A program made the translations under genes and the position numbers. 64,000 nucleotides of DNA from an uncultured Oscillibacter sp. (GTDB lineage Bacteria; Bacillota; Clostridia; Oscillospirales; Oscillospiraceae). Under the pieces are notes generated by a model that saw only the letters and a program-made list of their open reading frames with translations, did not search any database and had not been told where the DNA came from. The DNA is taken from positions 51,960 through 115,959 of the forward strand of contig CAJTSM010000008.1 of assembly GCA_910578935.1 (NCBI GenBank), written 5' to 3'. Positions 32,382 through 39,788 of this stretch are shown piece after piece; the first letter of the stretch is position 1, and every line of letters begins with the position of its first letter.

Positions 32382-33008
32382 ATGAAAACCGAACAGGCCG
32401 GACGGCTGAAACTTGTGGAAATTTTGCTGCTGTTGTTCTTGGCGGTGTTTTTGGCCTCCGGGGCCCTGGCCCTGCAAACGGGGCAGGAGCTGTCCGACAA
32501 GGTGGTCCGCCTCCATGTGCTGGCAAACTCCGACTCGGAGGAGGATCAAGCCCTGAAATTGAAGGTCCGGGACCGCATCCTGGCCTATGCGGAACCCCTG
32601 CTCGCCGGCGCCGCGGACCGGCAGGAGGCGGAGGCTCTTCTCCGGGGCCGGGTGCTGGAACTGGAGCGGATTGCCGCCGAGGAGATTCGGGCGGACGGCT
32701 ATGACTACAGCGTCACCATAGAATTGGAAGACACGGTGTTTCCCACCCGGGAGTATGAGGGGTTTACCCTCCCCGCCGGAAAATACCTGGCCCTGCGGGC
32801 CATCATTGGCGCGGGGGAGGGCCGGAACTGGTGGTGCGTGATGTTTCCGCCCCTGTGCGCCGCCGCGTCGGCGGAAGTGCCGGAGACGGCTCTGGCCGCC
32901 GGGCTGTCCCCCTCCCAGGTGGGACTCATCACCGAGGAGGACCAGGGTTATGTGCTGAAGAGCAAGCTGGTGGAGTTCTGGCGGGGCCTGGAGGGAAAAT
33001 TGGATTAG
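32382..33008 (+). CDS. spoIIR: stage II sporulation protein R
   Basis: Secreted signalling protein made in the forespore under sigma-F, which triggers SpoIIGA processing of pro-sigma-E in the mother cell. 208 aa. An N-terminal membrane/signal segment (about 10-30) is followed by the SpoIIR domain with VVRLHVLANSDSEEDQALK and the C-terminal NWWCVMFPPLC motif. AAGGGAATGG precedes the ATG. I did not find a clear sigma-F promoter directly upstream, so it may be read from the DUF1576 promoter. Confidence 0.93.
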   Translation: MKTEQAGRLKLVEILLLLFLAVFLASGALALQTGQELSDKVVRLHVLANSDSEEDQALKLKVRDRILAYAEPLLAGAADRQEAEALLRGRVLELERIAAEEIRADGYDYSVTIELEDTVFPTREYEGFTLPAGKYLALRAIIGAGEGRNWWCVMFPPLCAAASAEVPETALAAGLSPSQVGLITEEDQGYVLKSKLVEFWRGLEGKLD

Positions 33009-33020
33009 CGTAAATCAGAA

Positions 33021-33042
33021 GAGCGCCCCCATTGGGGCGCTC
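33021..33042 (+). terminator. terminator-like hairpin after spoIIR
   Basis: GAGCGCCCC (33021-33029) pairs with GGGGCGCTC (33034-33042). Only TCAG follows, so it may be weak as a terminator. It is the first of three related hairpins. Confidence 0.5.
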
Positions 33043-33171
33043 TCAGACCGTCAAAAAGCGCCGGAAACCGATTCAACGGGAAGGAAGGGTGTGCGCGGGA
33101 AACCCAGGAAGGGTTTCCTGCGCTATTCAAATCATAAGCAGCTTGTGGAAAAGGCATTTTCGACAAGCTGA

Positions 33172-33197
33172 GAGTGCCCTCATCGGGGCGCTCTTTT
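33172..33197 (+). terminator. second GAGCG-type hairpin
   Basis: GAGTGCCC (33172-33179) pairs with GGGCGCTC (33186-33193), with G-U pairing, followed by TTTT. Confidence 0.5.
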
Positions 33198-33330
33198 CGG
33201 CGCAAGACCATGGAAACCGAGCCGATGGGAGGCGTGCTGGGCGGACTGCGCCGGCAGGCGCGTCTCAGAGCGCCGCCGCTGGCAGCGGTTTCTGGCAGGG
33301 AACTTATCCGGGAGTGGTTTCCCGCACCAT

Positions 33331-33362
33331 AAAAAGAGCGTCCCCAATGGGACGCTCTTTTT
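33331..33362. terminator. third GAGCG-type hairpin, bidirectional terminator
   Basis: AAAAAGAGCGTCCC (33331-33344) pairs with GGGACGCTCTTTTT (33349-33362). T-runs lie on both strands, so it can end both the spoIIR side and the minus-strand thioesterase gene. Confidence 0.75.
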
Positions 33363-33795
33363 ATGTTTCTTCCGCTCGTTCCGCCATTCGCTTCCGGTCC
33401 ACACAAAAGTAGGTGAACGCCCCCGTGGCCAGCAGAGCCCCGGTTTCATCGGTGATTTCCACGTCCACCAGCACCGTGGACCGCCCCCGCCGCCGGACCC
33501 GTCCCGCAGCCCGGACGGTCCCGTGGGCCCGGTTGTCCAGGAAGTGCAGGTCCCCGTGCTGGGTGACGTAGTGCCGCCCGTCGCTGTGGGCCGCGCCGCC
33601 GGCGGCGTCGTCCGCCAGGGTGTACAGCGCCCCGCCGTGAACCATGCCCCAGGGGTTCCGGCTCTCCGGCCGGATGTCCAGCCGGTACACGGCGCAGTCC
33701 GTCTCCGCAGATTCCAGCCGGATGAAATTGTGGTCCGTAAAGGCGTTGGCCCCCAGCTTCAGCGTCTCCAGGCGGAGCTTTTCCAAGTCCTCCAT
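33361..33795 (-). CDS. hotdog-fold thioesterase (PaaI/YigI-like)
   Basis: 144 aa, single hotdog domain. The catalytic-region signature NPWGMVHGGALYTLADDAAGGAA lies at about residues 48-70. The central helix follows, then the strand region VRAAGRVRRRGRSTVLVDVEI. Members hydrolyse aryl- or acyl-CoA thioesters. The substrate cannot be read from sequence. ATG 33795 has GGAGG 7 bases upstream. The stop codon lies within the shared terminator. Confidence 0.88.
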   Translation of the reverse strand: MEDLEKLRLETLKLGANAFTDHNFIRLESAETDCAVYRLDIRPESRNPWGMVHGGALYTLADDAAGGAAHSDGRHYVTQHGDLHFLDNRAHGTVRAAGRVRRRGRSTVLVDVEITDETGALLATGAFTYFCVDRKRMAERAEET

Positions 33796-33878
33796 AAATA
33801 AGCCTCCTGATCCAATGGTGAAAAACAGCGTCAGTATACCACAGCTCCGGCGGCTTTTCAACTTTTTTAAAAAGAGGG

Positions 33879-33906
33879 TTGACAAACAAATGCCTCTGTG
33901 TATAAT
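33879..33906 (+). promoter_or_regulatory. strong promoter of the metal-resistance operon
   Basis: Consensus TTGACA (33879-33884) and consensus TATAAT (33901-33906) with a 16-bp spacer. It is the best sigma-A match in the window, consistent with repression by the operator just downstream. Confidence 0.85.
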
Positions 33907-33912
33907 GAATAT

Positions 33913-33936
33913 ATGAACACTCGTTCAATTGTTCAT
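33913..33936 (+). promoter_or_regulatory. ArsR/SmtB-type operator
   Basis: ATGAACA (33913-33919) and TGTTCAT (33930-33936) are exact inverted repeats. An inner GAAC-ACTC-GTTC palindrome sits at 33915-33926. The site covers the region just after the -10, where ArsR-family repressors bind. Confidence 0.7.
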
Positions 33937-33954
33937 TTGAAAGGAGGCGGACCT

Positions 33955-34317
33955 ATGGAGGACCGCTACAATGTGGAGTGCTGCGACTTCCTCCACGCCC
34001 ACGAGGATCTCGTGGAAAACGTCCGGCGGGAGCTGCCGGGGGAGGACACCCTCTACGACCTGACGGAGCTGTTCCGCATTTTCGGGGACTCCACCCGGGT
34101 CCGCATTCTCTACGTGCTCTTTGAGGCGGAGATGTGCGTGTGCGACATCGCGGCCCTGCTGGGCATGACCCAGTCGGCCATTTCCCACCAGCTCCGGGCG
34201 CTGAAGAACGTCCGGCTGGTGAAGTCCCGCCGGGAGGGAAAGACGGTCTTCTACTCCCTGGCGGACGACCACGTGAAAACCATCATCAACCAGGGCCTGG
34301 AGCACGTGCGGGAGTGA
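33955..34317 (+). CDS. ArsR/SmtB-family metal-responsive repressor
   Basis: 120 aa winged-helix repressor. The DNA-binding core is visible (LFRIFGDSTRVRILYVLFEAE, then MCVCDIAALLGMTQSAISHQLRALKNVRLV). Metal ligands are likely the Cys pair at ECCDF in the N-terminus together with CVC in the recognition region, the alpha3N/alpha3 arrangement of CadC-like sensors. Metal binding would release the operator upstream. ATG 33955 has AAGGAGG. It is the first gene of the cad-type operon. Confidence 0.9.
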   Translation: MEDRYNVECCDFLHAHEDLVENVRRELPGEDTLYDLTELFRIFGDSTRVRILYVLFEAEMCVCDIAALLGMTQSAISHQLRALKNVRLVKSRREGKTVFYSLADDHVKTIINQGLEHVRE

Positions 34318-34367
34318 CTTCGTTTTCCCTATGCGAAGACATATTCAACATATAGGAGGAACACACC

Positions 34368-34586
34368 ATGAAAAAGCGTTTCAAGCTCACCGACCTGGAC
34401 TGCGCCAACTGCGCCGCGAAGATGGAAGAGGCCATCAAAAAAATTGACGGAGTAAACGACGCCACCGTCAGCTTCATGGCCCAGAAAATGACCGTGGACG
34501 CGGACGACGCCCGGTTTGACGACATCATGAAAGAGGTCGTGGCCGTGTGCAAAAAGGTGGAGCCCGACTGCGTTATCAACCTGTAA
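34368..34586 (+). CDS. heavy-metal-associated (HMA) domain protein
   Basis: 72 aa free-standing ferredoxin-like HMA domain with the metal-binding motif LDCANC (residues 10-15). It probably delivers the metal ion to the ATPase encoded next, which lacks its own N-terminal HMA domain. AGGAGG lies before the ATG. Confidence 0.9.
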   Translation: MKKRFKLTDLDCANCAAKMEEAIKKIDGVNDATVSFMAQKMTVDADDARFDDIMKEVVAVCKKVEPDCVINL

Positions 34587-34647
34587 GCAGGTCGGGGCTT
34601 ATACTCGCCCTGGTGGGCGGCTCCCCATTCCCAAAGGAGGTATCCTC

Positions 34648-36558
34648 ATGACCAACCTCACCCGCAAGCAGCGGAAGATGCTGTGTCGAATCCTGGCGGC
34701 GGCGGTTCTGCTGATCGCCGTCAAGTTTCTGCCCGTCTCCGGCTGGATAGCCGGGGCCCTGTACCTGGTCCCCTACGCCGTCATCGGCTGGGATGTTCTT
34801 TGGAAGGCCGTCCGCAATATCTTAAATGGCCAGGTCTTCGACGAGAACTTCCTTATGGCCCTGGCCACCGTGGGGGCCTTCGCCACCGGGGAGTACGCCG
34901 AAGCGGTCTTCGTCATGCTCTTCTACCAGACCGGCGAGCTCTTTCAGGACTACGCCGTGGGCCGCTCCCGCCAGTCCATCGCCGCCCTGATGGACATCCG
35001 GCCGGACGTGGCCAACCTGGAGAATGAGGACGGCTCCCTGGAAGAAGTCGATCCGGAGGATGTGGAGGTGGGGTCCGTCATCGTGGTGCGCCCCGGCGAG
35101 CGGGTGCCACTGGACGGCGAGGTCATCGAGGGCTCCTCCGCTTTGGACACCGCCGCCCTCACCGGCGAGTCCGTGCCCCGGGACGTGGGCCCCGGCGACG
35201 CGGTCATCAGCGGCTGCGTAAACCAGTCCGGCCTACTGCGGGTGAAGGTGACCAAGCCCTGCGAGGAGTCCACCGTGTCCAAGATCCTGGACCTGGTAGA
35301 AAACGCCGGGGAGAAAAAGGCCGCCAGCGAGAACTTCATCACCCGCTTTGCCCGGTACTACACCCCCTGCGTTGTCATCGCCGCCACGGCGTTGTTCCTG
35401 ATTCCGACGATTGCCCTGGCGCTGATTCCCACTTCCGCCCAGCCCGCCTTCCTGGCGGGGACGGACTGGACCGGCTGGCTCCACCGGGCCCTGATCTTCC
35501 TGGTCATCTCCTGCCCCTGCGCCCTGGTCATCTCCGTGCCGTTGAGCTTTTTCGGCGGCATCGGCGGGGCCAGCAAATGCGGCATCCTGGTGAAGGGCAG
35601 CAACTACCTGGAGCTTCTCTCCCGGGCGGAAACCGTGGTCTTCGACAAGACGGGCACCCTGACCCAGGGGAGCTTCACCGTCACCGCCCTGCACCCAGGC
35701 CAGGGCGTCACGGAGGACGCTTTGCTGGAGGCCGCCGCCCTGGCGGAGAGCTGGTCCAGCCATCCCATCTCCGTCTCCCTCCGCAAGGCCTGGGGAAAGG
35801 AGATCGACCCCAGCCGGGTGACGGACGTGGAGGAGGTCGCCGGACACGGCGTCACCGCCATGGTGGACGGTAAGGCTGTCTCCGCCGGCAACAGCCGCCT
35901 GATGGAAAAGGAGGGCGTCCAATGGGAGGTCTGCGACCTGCCGGGGACCATCGTCCACGTGACGGTGGAGGGGCGCTACGCCGGGCACATCCTCATCTCC
36001 GACCTGCCCAAGCCCGAGGCCAAAACCCTGGTGGAGGGGCTGAAAGCGGCGGGCGTGAAAAAGACCGTCATGCTCACCGGCGACACTGAGGCCGCGGCCA
36101 AGTCCGTGGCCCGGGAGCTGGGGGTGGACGAATACCACGCCCAGCTCCTCCCGGCGGACAAGGTGGAGCGGGTGGAGTCTTTGCTTGCGAAAAAGTCCCC
36201 CGGCGCGGCCCTGGCCTTTGTGGGGGACGGCATCAACGACGCGCCGGTCCTCACCCGGGCGGACATCGGCATTGCCATGGGGGCCCTGGGCTCCGACGCG
36301 GCCATCGAGGCGGCGGACATCGTGCTGATGGACGACAACCCGGCGAAAATCGCCACGGCCATGCGGATCTCCCGGAAGACCCTGCGGATCGTCAAGCAGA
36401 ACATCTGGTTCGCCCTGGGGGTCAAGGGGGCGGTGCTGCTGCTGGGGGCTTTCGGCGTGGCGACTATGTGGGAGGCGGTGTTCGCCGACGTGGGCGTGGC
36501 CTTCATCGCCATTTTGAACGCCATGCGCTGCCTTCATGTGGAGGAGTTCAAGAAGTAA
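34648..36558 (+). CDS. cadA: heavy-metal P1B-type ATPase (Cd/Zn/Pb class)
   Basis: 636 aa efflux ATPase of the inner membrane. The CPC motif is in SCPCALV (transmembrane metal site), the phosphorylation site is DKTGTLT, the P1B-specific HP is in SHPISV, and the hinge is GDGINDAP. The N-terminal HMA domain usual in CadA/ZntA is missing; a separate HMA protein is encoded just upstream. The C-terminal segment, KxG with a membrane Asp (VFADVGVAF), fits the Zn2+/Cd2+/Pb2+ class (P1B-2). The metal cannot be fixed from sequence; the symbol is by class. Confidence 0.85.
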   Translation: MTNLTRKQRKMLCRILAAAVLLIAVKFLPVSGWIAGALYLVPYAVIGWDVLWKAVRNILNGQVFDENFLMALATVGAFATGEYAEAVFVMLFYQTGELFQDYAVGRSRQSIAALMDIRPDVANLENEDGSLEEVDPEDVEVGSVIVVRPGERVPLDGEVIEGSSALDTAALTGESVPRDVGPGDAVISGCVNQSGLLRVKVTKPCEESTVSKILDLVENAGEKKAASENFITRFARYYTPCVVIAATALFLIPTIALALIPTSAQPAFLAGTDWTGWLHRALIFLVISCPCALVISVPLSFFGGIGGASKCGILVKGSNYLELLSRAETVVFDKTGTLTQGSFTVTALHPGQGVTEDALLEAAALAESWSSHPISVSLRKAWGKEIDPSRVTDVEEVAGHGVTAMVDGKAVSAGNSRLMEKEGVQWEVCDLPGTIVHVTVEGRYAGHILISDLPKPEAKTLVEGLKAAGVKKTVMLTGDTEAAAKSVARELGVDEYHAQLLPADKVERVESLLAKKSPGAALAFVGDGINDAPVLTRADIGIAMGALGSDAAIEAADIVLMDDNPAKIATAMRISRKTLRIVKQNIWFALGVKGAVLLLGAFGVATMWEAVFADVGVAFIAILNAMRCLHVEEFKK

Positions 36559-36562
36559 AACC

Positions 36563-36596
36563 AAAGACCGGACGGGAATTCCCGTCCGGTCTTTTT
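36563..36596. terminator. bidirectional terminator between cadA and ribF
   Basis: AAAGACCGGACGGG (36563-36576) and CCCGTCCGGTCTTT (36581-36594) form a 14-bp stem around AATT with T/A runs on both sides. It ends both the plus-strand metal operon and the minus-strand translation operon. Confidence 0.85.
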
Positions 36597-37509
36597 ATGC
36601 GTCTGAAGGAGAAGGCTCCTCTTGAAAATACCGCCGGGTTGTCTCCGCGTCGGCGGCAATCTGGGTCCGGAGAGCCTCCAGAGAGTCAAAGCGAATCTCA
36701 TCCCGGAGGTGCTTATAAAACTCCAGCCGCAGAGTTTGACCGTACAAATCCCCCTGGAAATCCAGAAGGCACGCCTCTACCGTCACGTCGGTCCCGCTGT
36801 TCACCGTGGGCCGGGTGCCCACGTTGGTAACGGCGGGGCAGCTGGCCCCGCCGGCAAAATACGCCCGGGTCACATAGACCCCGTGGCTGGGAACCAGCAC
36901 GCGGGGCGGCACCGGCAGGTTCGCCGTGGGGAAGAGGCGGGCCGAACCCAGGCCCCGCCCGTGGCCCACTGTGCCCGTCAGGGTATGAGGGTGGCCCAGG
37001 AAACGGGCCGCCCGCTCTACCTGGCCCATTTCCACCAGGCGGCGGATGTAAGTGGAGCTGACGGTGACCCCGCCGATTTCCACCTCCGGTATGATGTCGC
37101 AGCCCAGGCCCAGGGCGGCGCATTTTTCCCTCAGGAGTTCCGGCGTGCCTGCGTTTTTGTGGCCGAAGCGGTGGTCGTGGCCCGCCACAAGATGAACGGC
37201 GTGCCAGCGGCCCACCAGCAGCTCCGTGACAAAATCCTCCCAGCTGGTGGTCATCATCTCCCGGTCAAAGGGGGCCATGATGACGTCCTTGATGCCGTAC
37301 AGCCGGCGGACCAAGTCCCGGCGGTCGTCCGGGGAGTTGATGAGAGGGCAGGGAATCCCGGTGACCACCTCTTTGGGCGGGCGGTCGAAGGTGAAAACGG
37401 CGGGGGTGCAGCCCCGGCGGGCGGCCTCCTCCGCCGTCCGGCGGAGGAGAGCGGCATGGCCCAGGTGGACCCCGTCAAAAAACCCCAGGGCAATGACTCG
37501 TTCTTTCAT
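36595..37509 (-). CDS. ribF: bifunctional riboflavin kinase / FAD synthetase
   Basis: 304 aa enzyme that makes FMN and then FAD. The N-terminal nucleotidyltransferase domain has GFFDGVHLGH and the SSTYIR motif. The C-terminal riboflavin kinase domain has FPTANL and the NVGTRPTV region. ATG 37509 has GGAG 6 bases upstream; a TTG four codons earlier overlaps that RBS. It is the last gene of the minus-strand operon, one base after truB. Confidence 0.93.
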   Translation of the reverse strand: MKERVIALGFFDGVHLGHAALLRRTAEEAARRGCTPAVFTFDRPPKEVVTGIPCPLINSPDDRRDLVRRLYGIKDVIMAPFDREMMTTSWEDFVTELLVGRWHAVHLVAGHDHRFGHKNAGTPELLREKCAALGLGCDIIPEVEIGGVTVSSTYIRRLVEMGQVERAARFLGHPHTLTGTVGHGRGLGSARLFPTANLPVPPRVLVPSHGVYVTRAYFAGGASCPAVTNVGTRPTVNSGTDVTVEACLLDFQGDLYGQTLRLEFYKHLRDEIRFDSLEALRTQIAADAETTRRYFQEEPSPSDA

Positions 37510-37510
37510 A

Positions 37511-38377
37511 CTACGCTCCAAAGAAATTTTTGATGGAAGTCAGGGTTCCCCCCTCCCCCCGGGACAGGCAGAGGAACTCCCCCTCCTGTCCGTAGATCCG
37601 GTAAGTACCGTCCGCTGTTCCCGGCAGAGCTATGGGATTTCCACAGCGGACCCGTCTTTCCTGGCCGGGGGACCGGAGCGTCAGGGCAGGGTGCTGGGTG
37701 AACAGGCTGTCCAGAGGGCGGAGCAAAGCCTCTCCCCGCTCCTGCACATCCTCCAGGGTGACGGCCTCCGCCAGGGTGAAGCCCGCCGCCATGGTCCGCC
37801 GGAGGCTGTACAGCGTCCCGCCGCAGCCAAGGGCCCGGCCGATGTCGTGGCAGAGGGTCCGGATGTAGGTCCCCTTAGAGCAGAGGCAGCGGAGGCGGAA
37901 GTCCGTTTCGCTCTCCGCCTCCAGCAGCTCCAGCTCATAAATGGTGACAGGCCGTGGCTTCCGCTCCACCTCTTTGCCGCGCCTGGCCAGCTCATAGAGC
38001 TTTTTCCCCTGGATTTTCACGGCGGAGTACATGGGGGGAATCTGGGAAATCTCTCCCCGGAAGGCCGCCAGGGCGGCCCCCAGCTCCTCCCGGCCCGCCG
38101 TCACCGGGCGGGTTTCCAGCACGGTTCCGGTGATGTCCTGGGTGTCGGTGGTAAGTCCCAGCCGGAGGCCCGCGGCGTATTCCTTTCGTCCGTTCTCGGC
38201 GAACTCCACCGCCCGGGTGGCCCGGCCCACGAAGACCGGCAGCACCCCTGTGGCCATGGGGTCTAATGTGCCGCCATGGCCCACCCGCTTCTCACGGAGA
38301 ATCCCGCGGATTTTGGCGCACACGTCCATGGAAGTCCACCCGGCGGGCTTGTCAATGATGAGGATACCGTTGGGCAT
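37511..38377 (-). CDS. truB: tRNA pseudouridine(55) synthase
   Basis: 288 aa. It forms pseudouridine 55 in the tRNA T loop. The catalytic Asp39 is in GGTLDPMATGVLP. GKEYAAGL-like and YSAVKIQGKKLYELAR motifs follow, and a C-terminal PUA-like part is present (about 230-288). It is coupled with ribF downstream and the DHH phosphoesterase upstream. Confidence 0.95.
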   Translation of the reverse strand: MPNGILIIDKPAGWTSMDVCAKIRGILREKRVGHGGTLDPMATGVLPVFVGRATRAVEFAENGRKEYAAGLRLGLTTDTQDITGTVLETRPVTAGREELGAALAAFRGEISQIPPMYSAVKIQGKKLYELARRGKEVERKPRPVTIYELELLEAESETDFRLRCLCSKGTYIRTLCHDIGRALGCGGTLYSLRRTMAAGFTLAEAVTLEDVQERGEALLRPLDSLFTQHPALTLRSPGQERRVRCGNPIALPGTADGTYRIYGQEGEFLCLSRGEGGTLTSIKNFFGA

Positions 38378-38395
38378 GGGAATTGCCCTCCTGAT

Positions 38396-39358
38396 TTACA
38401 AAGTGAAGTCCGGGACCACCTGGGCGATGGCCTCCAGCATCCGCCGTTTCGCCTCTTCAAAAGGGGCTTCCACGGTGCACCCGGCGGCGGCGGCGTGGCC
38501 TCCGCCCCCCAGGAGGGCGCAGGCTCTGGTGGCGTTGACCCGGGGCCCGGTGCGGAGGGAAAACTTCCACACGCCGGGCCGGAGCTCCCGCATGGTGACG
38601 GCGCAGTCCACCCCTTCGATCTGCCCGCCCAGGGCGGATAGGTCCTCCGCGTCGGTTTCCGTGGCTTGAACCCGGGCGATGAGGGACAGGGGCACCGCCA
38701 GCACTGCCACACGCTCATGGTCGTGGTACTCAATCTCGCTGAGCATTGCGGCCTCCAGGGCCAGCCGCTTTTTCGACTTGGTGCGGAAGAAGGTCTTATT
38801 TACCGTCTGGAAGTCAATGCCGGTGCGCAGCAGGGCGGCGGCCGCGGCGTGGGTATGGGCGGTGGTGTTGTTGTAGGCGAAGCAGCCGCAGTCCGTGGAT
38901 ATGGCTACGTAGAGGGGCAGCGCCATCTCCGCCGTGATAGGTCCCAGGGCCGCCAGGATGTCGTAAATGATCTCCCCCGTGGCGGCGGCGGAGGGGCGGA
39001 CAAGGTTTTCCCGGCCGAAGCCCTCGAAAGACGGGTGGTGGTCAATGGCCAGATCCACCCGGCCGGCGTAGGGCCGGGCGTTCTCCGGGAATAGATCCGT
39101 TGTGGCGATGTCCGTGGAAATCACCCGCTCCGGCCGGAAGTTCTCCCGGGCGGCATAGGGCCGGAAATAGGGGGCCGTGGTGTCCGTCAGCTCCGGATTG
39201 GGCAGCAGGCAGGCCGTCTTTCCCAGACGGCGGAGCCCGGCGCAGAGGGCGGCGGCGGAACCCACGGTGTCCCCGTCGGGCCGGATGTGGGTCAGGATCA
39301 AGATGTTGTCAAAGGACCGCAGGCGCCCGGCGGCCTCCCGCACGGTGAGGGTGGTCAT
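38396..39358 (-). CDS. nrnA: DHH-family phosphoesterase (NrnA-like oligoribonuclease / pAp phosphatase)
   Basis: 320 aa. The DHH domain carries the metal-ligand motifs THIRPDGDTVGS, STDIATTD and IDHHPSF. The DHHA1 domain ends in GGGGHAAAAG, the substrate-binding glycine-rich motif. NrnA enzymes degrade nanoRNA and dephosphorylate pAp. The start overlaps the rbfA stop by 4 bases. The placement with rbfA and truB is typical of Firmicutes. Confidence 0.92.
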   Translation of the reverse strand: MTTLTVREAAGRLRSFDNILILTHIRPDGDTVGSAAALCAGLRRLGKTACLLPNPELTDTTAPYFRPYAARENFRPERVISTDIATTDLFPENARPYAGRVDLAIDHHPSFEGFGRENLVRPSAAATGEIIYDILAALGPITAEMALPLYVAISTDCGCFAYNNTTAHTHAAAAALLRTGIDFQTVNKTFFRTKSKKRLALEAAMLSEIEYHDHERVAVLAVPLSLIARVQATETDAEDLSALGGQIEGVDCAVTMRELRPGVWKFSLRTGPRVNATRACALLGGGGHAAAAGCTVEAPFEEAKRRMLEAIAQVVPDFTL

Positions 39359-39732
39359 TCCTCCACCTCCGGCCTCCGGGCGGCGTCCTTCTCCTCCTCC
39401 CGGCGCAGGAGCTCCAGGATGTGGGCCCCGTGCTGAATGGAGTCGTCGCCGGAAAATTGAAGCTCCGGCGTATAACGGAGCTGGAGGGCGCGGCCCAGCT
39501 CCCGGCGGAGAAAACCGGAGGCGGATTTCAGACCCTTCAGCACATCCTTCTCCTGGTCTTTGTTCAGCACGCTGACATAGACCCGGGCGTAGCGTAGGTC
39601 GCTGGTGGTGTCCACCCGGGTGATGGACACCATGCCGGTGCCGGAAACCCGGGGGTCCTTGAGGTTGCGGAGCTGGGCCGCCAGCTCCCGCTGGATTTCG
39701 TCGTTGATGCGGCCAATTCGGTTGGATGCCAT
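39355..39732 (-). CDS. rbfA: 30S ribosome-binding factor A
   Basis: 125 aa KH-fold factor needed for 16S rRNA 5' end maturation and cold adaptation. RIGRINDEIQRELAAQL at the N-terminus and YARVYVSVL are family signatures. A charged, non-conserved C-terminal tail (EEEKDAARRPEVEE) is present. AAGAAGGAG precedes the ATG. Confidence 0.95.
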   Translation of the reverse strand: MASNRIGRINDEIQRELAAQLRNLKDPRVSGTGMVSITRVDTTSDLRYARVYVSVLNKDQEKDVLKGLKSASGFLRRELGRALQLRYTPELQFSGDDSIQHGAHILELLRREEEKDAARRPEVEE

Positions 39733-39752
39733 AGGCGTTCTCCTTCTTTAAG

Positions 39753-39779
39753 AAAGGCGGCGGTCAGCCCGCCGCCTTT
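39753..39779 (-). terminator. terminator-like hairpin between infB and rbfA
   Basis: AAAGGCGGCGG (39753-39763) pairs perfectly with CCGCCGCCTTT (39769-39779). On the minus strand TTTCTT follows. It could lower expression of rbfA and the distal genes. Confidence 0.6.
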
Positions 39780-39788
39780 AGCATGTCC

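Larger units (their letters stand above)
33009..33360. other. 352-bp gene-free region with three related hairpins
   Basis: Three hairpins of the pattern GAGYGYCCC-loop-GGGRCGCTC lie at 33021-33042, 33172-33193 and 33331-33362, roughly 150-160 bp apart. A separate GGAAACCC/GGGTTTCC hairpin (33098-33118) lies between the first two. No ORF with an RBS is present. Confidence 0.6.

Noticed and set aside
30931..32526. 531-codon minus-strand frame opposite the DUF1576 gene
   Set aside because: No RBS and His/Gln/Gly-rich shadow composition. The plus strand encodes a clear multi-span membrane protein.
35233..36564. 443-codon minus-strand frame opposite the P-type ATPase gene
   Set aside because: It is a shadow of GC-rich codons; the plus strand has every P1B-ATPase motif.
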